Positions 23,753 through 31,476 of a stretch of 64,000 bases of DNA are shown piece by piece (positions within the stretch are counted from its first letter, which is position 1; each line of letters opens with the position of its first letter). The notes under the pieces were generated by a model. That model ran no database searches. It was not told the origin of the DNA and was given only the letters and a program-made list of their open reading frames with translations. The translations under genes were made by a program, and so were the position numbers. Source of the stretch: Legionella_C dresdenensis (GTDB taxonomy: Bacteria; Pseudomonadota; Gammaproteobacteria; Legionellales; Legionellaceae); NCBI RefSeq assembly GCF_042649825.1, contig NZ_JBHSAB010000001.1, positions 434,001-498,000 on the forward strand. The letters are read 5' to 3'.

Positions 23753-25354
23753 TTATACCTGTGAATTAACCAGCAATAAATCGACCCAACGCCCTTTGCT
23801 GTAATTAAATCCCCTTGTTTTTGCAACCACATTCAACGAGGGATAACGCTGTCTGGCCGATTCAAAACTGTTTGCATCAAACAACCCTAAAGCATTCCCG
23901 CCCGACAGGGCTTTATAAGCATTATCCGCATCAGTAAACCGCACCTGCTCTGTATTCAGATTGAACACCAGGCTCGGCTCTTCAAAACCAACAACAGTTA
24001 GCAACTGATTGTTATGGTTTTTGACCAATTCAGCAACATTACGGGTTAACCAGACAGGTTTCATTGCTGGCAATAACTGGTTAAATGTTATCGCAAAAAC
24101 AATAATACCAAGCGCTGTTGACAGTTTGAACGCCTGATTATACTGGCCTTTCCATGCCTGTTTGACTGTTAATACAGTCAGAATCACGGCCGCTGCCAAC
24201 AAACCCCGGCTTGCCCAATCAAGAGTACCTGTCATCTGATAGAAGGAGGTCACAATGGCTGCCGCAAGCCCGATACTTAAAATTCCCCACAAAATCTGCA
24301 GAAAATGCAGGAAACGCCCGGGCTTCGCCCCGTCCTGAACAGCCAGGGCAGACAATATCGCCAGTGCGGGTAATAAAGGAAGGATATATTGCGGTAACTT
24401 AGTAGGCATGCATTCAAAAAATAGCCAGGTAGGAATTAACCAGGCCAACAAAAATCTGACCACGGCCAGATTACGATTTTTCCAGGCATACTCCGCTGCC
24501 GGCCATAGAAACAGTGAGGCTGGCCAAAATGTAAGCGGCAGGATAAATAAGTGGAATAAAGGCGGTTTACCATGTGATTCATGACCGCCTTGTAATTTGG
24601 GCAGCAAATCCTTATTAATCATTTGCAGCAGATAATTGCTATGCTCAGCATGATTCACCAGCGCGAGCCAAAGCATATTAATACCAGCAAACAGGGCAAC
24701 GCCTCCAAGGGGCCGCAGACCAGACACCCATTTAAAAGAACGTTCGCTGCCGCACAAGGCCGCGATAGTCAACAACCCGACCAAAGGCGTTACCCCTTTC
24801 AGTAAAAAGCCGTAACTCATTGCCAACCAAAACGCGAACGCCCAACCCCAATGCGCTTTTCGCCCTTCCATACTTGCCTGGTAGACTATCCACAAACTGC
24901 CCTGCATTAGCAGGACAGAAAACAGCAGAGAGGCATCAATAACAGCCATATGAGCCTCAATAACCAGCAGCAGACAAGCAGCCAGCATTACAGCAGCGGT
25001 GATTGCAGCCTTACTGCTAATAAACCGTTTACTAAACCACCAGGTAAAAATAACAGCCAGCAAAGCGCCAAGCGTTGACGGTACCCGGTAAGGCCAGATA
25101 TCAGTTGAATCAGCATCACTGAATAATTTGACGCTGCCAGCCTGCAACCAGTTTATTCCCGGCGGCTTTTGAAACCGGGTTTTCTCTTGAAAACGAATCT
25201 GAAAATAATTTCCCGATTGCAACATCTGTCGGGTAGCCTGGGCAAAATGCGCTTCATCACGGTCAATAACAGGCAGCTTGGCAATGCCAGGCATAAATAA
25301 GAGCAACGAGAGCAGAGCCAGCGCAAAAAGAGAATTATATCGAGACAAGATCAA
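23753..25354 (-). CDS. ArnT-like lipid A glycosyltransferase (GT83/PMT family)
   Basis: A 533-residue polytopic inner-membrane protein with about a dozen hydrophobic segments. The first periplasmic loop (PVIDRDEAHFAQATRQML and RFQEKTRFQKPPGINWLQ) is the ArnT/PMT signature, containing the catalytic acidic residues. It should transfer a sugar from undecaprenyl phosphate onto lipid A. It is first in a four-gene unit (this gene, PAP2, GT2, LAB_N) with overlapping ends. Whether the sugar is aminoarabinose, galactosamine or a neutral sugar cannot be told; no ArnA, ArnB or ArnD homologue is in the window, so aminoarabinose is not favoured. Confidence 0.87.
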   Translation of the reverse strand: MILSRYNSLFALALLSLLLFMPGIAKLPVIDRDEAHFAQATRQMLQSGNYFQIRFQEKTRFQKPPGINWLQAGSVKLFSDADSTDIWPYRVPSTLGALLAVIFTWWFSKRFISSKAAITAAVMLAACLLLVIEAHMAVIDASLLFSVLLMQGSLWIVYQASMEGRKAHWGWAFAFWLAMSYGFLLKGVTPLVGLLTIAALCGSERSFKWVSGLRPLGGVALFAGINMLWLALVNHAEHSNYLLQMINKDLLPKLQGGHESHGKPPLFHLFILPLTFWPASLFLWPAAEYAWKNRNLAVVRFLLAWLIPTWLFFECMPTKLPQYILPLLPALAILSALAVQDGAKPGRFLHFLQILWGILSIGLAAAIVTSFYQMTGTLDWASRGLLAAAVILTVLTVKQAWKGQYNQAFKLSTALGIIVFAITFNQLLPAMKPVWLTRNVAELVKNHNNQLLTVVGFEEPSLVFNLNTEQVRFTDADNAYKALSGGNALGLFDANSFESARQRYPSLNVVAKTRGFNYSKGRWVDLLLVNSQV

Positions 25355-25500
25355 AACTAATTAAAAAACAGAATGTGCGATAAGGTACTTGAAATTTACC
25401 GGAATGAACAGCCTTGACTAATTTTTTTTACAAAACATTCCTCTTCATGAACAAACCTGTTTCAGCTACAATCCGCCAACATAATTTTTAAATCAAAATC

Positions 25501-26160
25501 ATGATTGAATTAACATCTATCCAACAAGCGGCTGTCTGGATTATACCCGTCTTGTTTGCAATTACAGTTCACGAAGCCGCTCATGGCTGGGTAGCTTACA
25601 AATTAGGCGATACAACTGCCAAGATGCTGGGGCGCCTGACATTTAATCCAATAAAGCATATTGATCCAGTCGGAACTATCGCCGTTCCCATACTGGTATT
25701 GGTATTAAGCAATTACAGCTTTGTATTCGGCTGGGCAAAACCCGTTCCAATTAACAGCAATAACTTCCGTAAACCCAGGCGAGATATGGCATTAGCCACC
25801 GCTGCTGGCCCGGCGTCAAATCTGCTGATGGCAATTTTCTGGGCGATTGTGCTCAAACTGGCGACCTTTCTGAACCCGGCCCAGTCGGCAGCCGCCCTGT
25901 TTATGCTGCTGTCTGCCCGTGCTGGCATTCTTATTAATCTGTTACTGGCCTACCTTAACCTGATACCCATTCCCCCCCTTGACGGAAGCCGCATAGTTGC
26001 CAGCCTGCTGCCAGCGCGTTATGCTATGGTTTACCAGAAAATTGAACCTTTCGGATTTTTTATTTTATTGGCTATGATGTTGACCGGTGTTTTAAACTGG
26101 ATTTTAACGCCACTGATGAAAGGCTCACTACAGGCTATAAGCAGCTTACTTAATATATGA
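25501..26160 (+). CDS. site-2 protease family (M50) metalloprotease
   Basis: A 219-residue membrane protease of the small YwhC-like S2P group. The zinc site HEAAHGW (about residues 22-28) and the third ligand motif in NLIPIPPLDGSRI (about 156-168) are present; several hydrophobic helices surround them. The ATG follows directly on an A-rich leader with no strong Shine-Dalgarno. Its last bases overlap the start of pdxB (ATGA), so both are coupled. Substrates of this subgroup are not generally known. Confidence 0.9.
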   Translation: MIELTSIQQAAVWIIPVLFAITVHEAAHGWVAYKLGDTTAKMLGRLTFNPIKHIDPVGTIAVPILVLVLSNYSFVFGWAKPVPINSNNFRKPRRDMALATAAGPASNLLMAIFWAIVLKLATFLNPAQSAAALFMLLSARAGILINLLLAYLNLIPIPPLDGSRIVASLLPARYAMVYQKIEPFGFFILLAMMLTGVLNWILTPLMKGSLQAISSLLNI

Positions 26161-27248
26161 AAATTATCGCTGATGCAACATTACCAGGCCTTGCCGAAGC
26201 TTTTCCGCATCCTTTTGAATTATCGCTTTTTGAGCAGGCAAGTGATTTACATAAACATTTGCATGGACAGGATATTTTACTTTGCCGTTCAACTCTGCAT
26301 GTCGATGAAGCGCTTCTGGATGGGCACCATTTACGCTATGTTGCCACGGCCAGCAGCGGTACTGATCATATCGACAAACATTATCTTGATCGGCGGGATA
26401 TCCAGCTAATCGACGCCAAAGGCAGCAATGCCATTGCCGTTGCCGACTATGTACTTTCCTGCCTGGCTTATTTACAAACCTACACTGACTTTAAACCCCC
26501 TCTCCCGTATCGGGAGAGGGCTGGGGAGAGGGAAACCAGGAAAGCCGCCGTAATCGGAATGGGGGCTGTTGGTTCAATTGTAGCCCAACGGCTACAGGCG
26601 TTGGGTTATCCGATACTAAGCTTTGATCCGCCAAGAGCAGAACGGGATCCGGCTTATAAAAGCGCACATATCCACGAACTGGCAGAATGTAACCTGATTT
26701 GCATCCACGCGAGCCTGCATGATAACGAACCTTACCCCAGCCGTAATCTGTTGGACAAACAATTTCTGCAACAGCTAAAACCCAATACCGCAATTATTAA
26801 TGCATCACGCGGTGAAATCGTTTCTGAAGACGCGCTGCTCAAGTTAAGTACCCCGCTTTACTATTGCACTGACGTTTACGCCGATGAGCCGGATATTGAC
26901 GCCAAACTTGTTGACTATGCTACCCTCTGCACCCCTCATATTGCCGGGCATAGTATTGAAGCCAAGCTTGGCGCGGTCAGGATGGTCAGTGAAAAGCTGC
27001 ATCACGCCTGTAAACTGGCGCTGCCGACATTCACGCCCGCTCTTGTTGAGGAACCTCGTATTATCCAGCCTGGACAGAGCTGGCAAAATTATATTTTGTC
27101 GCTGTTTAATCCTGTTGACGATACTGTAGGGTTAAAATTGGCCAGCGACAAAACAGAGGCGTTCCTTAAACTGCGAAAAGCCCATTCGTCACGCCATGAC
27201 TTCCGGGCCTATGCACCAGAAGCGGACCACATCTGGAACACAGTGTAG
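26157..27248 (+). CDS. pdxB: erythronate-4-phosphate dehydrogenase with in-frame repeat insertion
   Basis: Second step of pyridoxal phosphate synthesis in the DXP-dependent route. ADATLPGL at the start, TASSGTDHID near 62, AIAVADYVLS near 91, IGMGAVGSIVAQRLQALG near 135 (NAD site), DPPRAE, NASRGEIVS and the catalytic CTPHIAGHSIEAK near 258 identify PdxB. Between helix TYTDF and the NAD-binding strand it has about 12 extra residues (KPPLPYRERAGERET) encoded by a palindromic repeat that also occurs in intergenic DNA; this surface linker may tolerate it. The stop and start overlap with the upstream protease gene. The C-terminal dimerisation domain is intact. Confidence 0.93.
   Translation: MKIIADATLPGLAEAFPHPFELSLFEQASDLHKHLHGQDILLCRSTLHVDEALLDGHHLRYVATASSGTDHIDKHYLDRRDIQLIDAKGSNAIAVADYVLSCLAYLQTYTDFKPPLPYRERAGERETRKAAVIGMGAVGSIVAQRLQALGYPILSFDPPRAERDPAYKSAHIHELAECNLICIHASLHDNEPYPSRNLLDKQFLQQLKPNTAIINASRGEIVSEDALLKLSTPLYYCTDVYADEPDIDAKLVDYATLCTPHIAGHSIEAKLGAVRMVSEKLHHACKLALPTFTPALVEEPRIIQPGQSWQNYILSLFNPVDDTVGLKLASDKTEAFLKLRKAHSSRHDFRAYAPEADHIWNTV
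26496..26532. repeat. CTCTCCCG palindromic repeat inside pdxB
   Basis: CCCTCTCCCG-TAT-CGGGAGAGGG, a perfect hairpin, followed by CTGGGGAGAGGG. The same hairpin and tail occur in the two arms at 44575-44643 and 44793-44866, and partial forms at 16734-16752 and 46345-46363. Here it is in frame and adds about 12 codons. Confidence 0.85.
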
Positions 27249-27306
27249 GTTAGGTCGTTCCGATCCAATAAATATGTCTATCAAGTATTTCAATCTTATA
27301 ATCAAC

Positions 27307-30267
27307 TCAGCGTCTATAAGGGCGTGAAGCAGCAGCTCTTTGTGCAGCAGCGGCTGCGGCAGCTCTTTGTGCGGCAGCCGCTCTTTGCGCTGCGGCGGCT
27401 GCTGCTGCTCGCTGAGACTCCTGCTGCCGTCGTTGTTGCTCTTGTTGTTGCCTTCGTTGTTGCTCTTGCTGCTGTCGTCGTTGCTGCTCCTGTTGGCGCT
27501 GTCTTTGTTCTTGCAGCTGCTGTCTCTGTTGTTGTTCTTGCTGGCGACGTTGCTGCTCCTGTTGGCGACGTTGCTGCTCTTGTTGGCGACGTTGCTGCTC
27601 TTGTTGTCTGCGCTGTTGTTCTTGGCGACGTTGCTGTTCCTGCTGTTGCCTCTGCCGTGCTTCCTGCTGACGTCTTTGCTGTTCTTGCTGTTGTCTACGT
27701 TGTAGTTCCTGTTGGCGGCGTTGCTGTTCTTGCTGTTGCCTTCGCTGCTGTTCCTGTTGACGTCTTTGCTGTTCTTGCTGCTGTTGTTGACGTAGTTGGC
27801 TCTGCTGTTGCATTCCCCGCTGCGCTGCCTGCTGCATATTTCTTTGAACCTGCTGCGTTTTTTGGTTTTGTAAAGTAGGTTTTTGTAATTTTTGCACTGC
27901 GGGAGTGGAGCGAATTGAAGTCATTGGTTTTGCCGGTTGAGTTATCGCTCTCTGAGGTACCCTGGGTTGAGTATTTTGCATTGTCACTGGCGCAAAAAAC
28001 CGTTGTGTTGAACGATGATTTGGATTAATGACATATACTGGTGCTTTAATGGGTACGCTAGGCTTATTCGATGATGTAGAACTGCTGGATATAGACTTAT
28101 ATACAGGCTGTATTCTTATTCCAGAAGAGGAATTTGGTACAGGTTTCATTGTAGGTAATGGTTTGTTATTCTCAGGGCATGGTTTTTGTATACTTTTATT
28201 TTGAGCAGGAATCGATTGCGTCTTACCTTTTGAATGATTGCTATTTGAATTATCTGTCCTGGGTTTATATGAATCTGGCTTTCTTTGATTGATATAATGC
28301 TGTTTTTGATTTTTTACCGCATTTTGTTGTTCAGCCAGAGCTTTCTTTTTAGATTCATTTGCTTTAGTGGTTGTTGTATTTAATGACGGCCTATAATTCA
28401 TTCCTATTGTTGAAGATAATGAGTTTATAGGCTGTTTTGGCTGTGGTTTAATAGTGTAAGTTCTATTTAAACCTGGTTTTTTTACAATTTTTGGTTTATC
28501 AGTGTTATCGTGGCTTGCGTTTGATGTTAATTTTTTTTGCACATTTTTTAAAAAATCAGGTGCTGTTTCGTCTAAATTTTCAAATGTTAACTCCTTTTTA
28601 GTATATTGCTGCATGATACTTAAAAATGTTCTTCTGGGTGGAGGATTGCTATTTGATGCTTTGTGTTCATCTGGCTTTGCGTGACTGGCAGATGCTATTT
28701 CCTCAGTTTTTTCTAATACCAGCTCCTTTTTAGTATATTGCTGCATAATACCCAAAAATGTTCTTCTGGGTTGAGGATTAGCATTTGATGTTTTGTGTTC
28801 ATCTGGCGTTGCGTGACTGGCAGATGCTATTTCCTCAGTTTTTTCTAATACCAACTCTTTTTTAGTATATTGCTGCATAATACCTAAAAATGTTCTTCTA
28901 GGTTGAGGATTTGTATTTGATGGCTTGTGCTCATTTGAAACTGCATGACCTACAGGTGTTATTCTTCCTGCGTTATTAACCGCGAGCTCCTTTTTAGTAT
29001 ATTGTTGCATAATACCTAAAAACGTTTTTTTGGGTTGACGATTGGTATTTGATAGCTTGGATTCATCCAATACTGGAGAATGCCCTGATAGGCTGTTATT
29101 TTCAGATCTCTCTTTTTTTGAATAGCTGTTCATTAAATCTTTAAAAGTTGGCTTTTCCTTCGGGGCACTCTTTGCAGACATATTTTTATTGATTTGTGTA
29201 GTTGCGTTTTTTGATGTGGAAGATTGGGTAGTTTTATTATTTCCATAAACAAAATACGGATCTTTTAGGTTATTTTGCTTTTTGTACTCAGGATGAATGG
29301 AATCCTGCTTGTTTTCACTTGCACTTTCCGGTTTCTTTGCTTCAGAATTACTGCTAAATTTAATTGCATTTGGGGCACAAATTGGAAAACAAGAGGGGTA
29401 GTTATATAATTTTGTTATATCGTATGCCGTCTGCTGTTTTTTGTTTTTGATAGTTGGATCAACTTTCAATACTTTTAAAAAATGCTTCAATGCAACGCTA
29501 CGACCATTTTGAGCTGCGATATGAAAAGCTGTATTACCTTGAGAATCTTGAGAATTAAGGAATTCGTGGTTATGTCCTACCTCACTAACAAGCGTATCGA
29601 TTAGTTGTAAATAGCCATTAGCAGCCGCCATGTGCAACAGTGTTTTATTATTTGAAGTAGAATGCGGTTGCGTTAACAACGCATGTAATTGCTTTTCTGT
29701 ACAAATATTTTTTGCGTGAGCAAGTAAGGTTTGAAAATGTTTAAATAAATTATTGTGTACAGTATAGGAAAAGTAGGCATGCAGTTCTTCTGCTTTTAAT
29801 TCAGGTATCTTTTTTAGTTCAATATTAGTGCTAGAATTTCGTTGTTTATTAGCCGGGGCGCCATTAGGTATTGCCCATTCATGATACCCACCTCGAGCCC
29901 TATAGTCAGGATGAATTACTCGCCAAAACATACTTTTAGAATTATGTTGTACCTCGGGTACCAAGCGCATTACCCCCAACCGCTGGTCACCTGCAGTACT
30001 TGATGAGCAATGCTCCCAACGAAATTTTTCATGACATTTTTGGGGATTCTCTTTAATACTTGAGATAAGCTCTTCATTGGTAATATCAGAACACAATTGC
30101 GTTTTTTCTAATGTTAGTTGCTCAAGGTGTTGTAATAATAATTGATTACAGATTTCATAGTGCTTTTCCCTGGATAAGCCAAATTGTTTCTTTTTTAACT
30201 GTATCTCAAAATAACAGCTATAAGCCGTTGGTTGCAACATTTTTTTACTGTTTAAACTATTTAACAT
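27307..30267 (-). CDS. ankyrin-repeat protein with tandem motif block and Gln/Arg-rich tail
   Basis: A 986-residue candidate host-interaction protein. Start placed at 30267 (MLNSLNSKKMLQ); the frame is open 37 codons further but that overlaps the upstream gene. Residues about 200-300 hold two to three ankyrin repeats (TLLHMAAANGYLQLIDTLV, GNTAFHIAAQNGRSVALKHFL). Then come four near-identical blocks of about 42 residues built round TFLGIMQQYTKKEL, with a looser fifth (TFKDLMNSYSKKE) before them. A Ser/Asn/Lys/Pro-rich linker follows, then about 150 residues of QQEQQRRQ-type repeats and an alanine-arginine tail (QRAAAAAAAQR). No signal peptide. The layout resembles Legionella Dot/Icm substrates, but that is inference. 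It overlaps the next gene by 11 bases. Confidence 0.8.
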   Translation of the reverse strand: MLNSLNSKKMLQPTAYSCYFEIQLKKKQFGLSREKHYEICNQLLLQHLEQLTLEKTQLCSDITNEELISSIKENPQKCHEKFRWEHCSSSTAGDQRLGVMRLVPEVQHNSKSMFWRVIHPDYRARGGYHEWAIPNGAPANKQRNSSTNIELKKIPELKAEELHAYFSYTVHNNLFKHFQTLLAHAKNICTEKQLHALLTQPHSTSNNKTLLHMAAANGYLQLIDTLVSEVGHNHEFLNSQDSQGNTAFHIAAQNGRSVALKHFLKVLKVDPTIKNKKQQTAYDITKLYNYPSCFPICAPNAIKFSSNSEAKKPESASENKQDSIHPEYKKQNNLKDPYFVYGNNKTTQSSTSKNATTQINKNMSAKSAPKEKPTFKDLMNSYSKKERSENNSLSGHSPVLDESKLSNTNRQPKKTFLGIMQQYTKKELAVNNAGRITPVGHAVSNEHKPSNTNPQPRRTFLGIMQQYTKKELVLEKTEEIASASHATPDEHKTSNANPQPRRTFLGIMQQYTKKELVLEKTEEIASASHAKPDEHKASNSNPPPRRTFLSIMQQYTKKELTFENLDETAPDFLKNVQKKLTSNASHDNTDKPKIVKKPGLNRTYTIKPQPKQPINSLSSTIGMNYRPSLNTTTTKANESKKKALAEQQNAVKNQKQHYINQRKPDSYKPRTDNSNSNHSKGKTQSIPAQNKSIQKPCPENNKPLPTMKPVPNSSSGIRIQPVYKSISSSSTSSNKPSVPIKAPVYVINPNHRSTQRFFAPVTMQNTQPRVPQRAITQPAKPMTSIRSTPAVQKLQKPTLQNQKTQQVQRNMQQAAQRGMQQQSQLRQQQQQEQQRRQQEQQRRQQQEQQRRQQELQRRQQQEQQRRQQEARQRQQQEQQRRQEQQRRQQEQQRRQQEQQRRQQEQQRRQQEQQQRQQLQEQRQRQQEQQRRQQQEQQRRQQQEQQRRQQESQRAAAAAAAQRAAAAQRAAAAAAAQRAAASRPYRR

Positions 30268-31384
30268 CGTATAAAGACTCCAAAAGAAGATTGAAGTCAG
30301 ACTTAATATAACTATGGCGGATAGGTGTAATATCCTCATCATCGTCACAATCATCCAACACCATTTCGCCGTACTCAAAGAGCCATACTTCTGGCCGATT
30401 ATTATGCCACTTTAAATAATAGATAGAACCGTGATCATCCTCGGCAAATGGTAAAGTCTCGGCCGCCAACTCATCTGCAAAATTATTAATTGTGTCCCAT
30501 ATATTACGATCACCATTCTTAACAATACCAACAAAATAAAAATGACTTAATGTTAAAACATTATTATTTTCATCAAAAAAATAACTCCATTTTGGACGAC
30601 AACCATTATAGTTAATCCAAATATCTTTTAGGTATTTTGGTATAGGATGGCCAAAGTGATACTCGAGTTCAGTTATATCCTCTTCAGCAATTTTTGGTTT
30701 ATCTTTATGAACATAGGGAGAAAAATCTAACTGTTCAAGTGAAAAAGGATGCGACTTTCGAAATTTAATTAGTTGCTGATATGCGTTTTCATATTCATCA
30801 TCATCTCCTAAAAGCAGCCTCTTATCTTCGTCCGTTAGTTTTTCTTCTGCGAATATTGTTTGATAAATCAAATGACCTCTCGCTAAATGTAAAGCCTCCA
30901 CTCCATCGTTATTTTCAAGAGTTAGATCAGCATTTTCCTCTATTAAAAACTCCACAATATTTAAATGACTTCCACTCGCCGCATACATTAATGCTGAATA
31001 ACCCTGATTATCTTGAAAATTAATTTCAGCACCCTTTCCCAGTGCCTTTTCTAGCGAAGGAAGATCATTTGTTTTTGCTGAAAAAAGCAGCTCATAATTA
31101 ATGATTAATTGATAAAGTTCTTTGTTGTTTAGTGCATAATCACAAGCAACTTTACCATCATGATTGGTTAATAGCGGATTCGCCCCTATTGTTAACAGAT
31201 ATTCCGCAAGCTCCAGATTTGAATTTATGGCAGACAGTATTAAAGCTGTATTACCATCATCGAACTGTTGTAAATTTATATCGATACCTGATTCTGCTAA
31301 AGATTTTATTTCATTTAGAGATGCTGGATTACTTTTGACATGCTGGATAAAGTAATTTATTTCTTTGCTGTTATTGTTAACCAT
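30257..31384 (-). CDS. ankyrin-SUKH (SMI1/KNR4) fusion protein
   Basis: A 375-residue protein. Residues about 5-170 contain ankyrin repeats (GNTALILSAINSNLELAEYLLTIGANPLLTNHDGK, QGYSALMYAASGSHLNIVEFLIEENADLTLENNDG) in the style of Legionellales effectors. Residues about 228-372 look like a SUKH domain: EEDITELEYHFGHPIPKYLKDIW opens the fold, then a WSYFF segment, IYYLKWHNNRPEVWLFE, and the acidic end DDDEDI and SDFNLLLESL. SUKH proteins are common immunity proteins against polymorphic toxins and eukaryotic cell-wall regulators. Fusion to ankyrins is unusual. It lies between two ankyrin proteins on the same strand and could act with either. Confidence 0.78.
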   Translation of the reverse strand: MVNNNSKEINYFIQHVKSNPASLNEIKSLAESGIDINLQQFDDGNTALILSAINSNLELAEYLLTIGANPLLTNHDGKVACDYALNNKELYQLIINYELLFSAKTNDLPSLEKALGKGAEINFQDNQGYSALMYAASGSHLNIVEFLIEENADLTLENNDGVEALHLARGHLIYQTIFAEEKLTDEDKRLLLGDDDEYENAYQQLIKFRKSHPFSLEQLDFSPYVHKDKPKIAEEDITELEYHFGHPIPKYLKDIWINYNGCRPKWSYFFDENNNVLTLSHFYFVGIVKNGDRNIWDTINNFADELAAETLPFAEDDHGSIYYLKWHNNRPEVWLFEYGEMVLDDCDDDEDITPIRHSYIKSDFNLLLESLYDVK

Positions 31385-31476
31385 AATTTTCTAAATTTCC
31401 CTGTTATTAGCCCTGCGATAAAAAATTCTTAAATAGTATAAATACGACTTAATTACTTTTAGCACAACTTTTAAAC

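Noticed and set aside
27324..27878. Plus-strand open frames rich in Val/Leu/Ala opposite the Gln/Arg tail
   Set aside because: They are mirror images of the CAG/CGN-type codon repeats of the minus-strand gene; the minus frame has the coherent ankyrin protein.
28580..29040. Regularly spaced repeats resembling a CRISPR array
   Set aside because: Spacing of about 126-132 bp, spacers are similar to each other and everything is in frame within a coding region.
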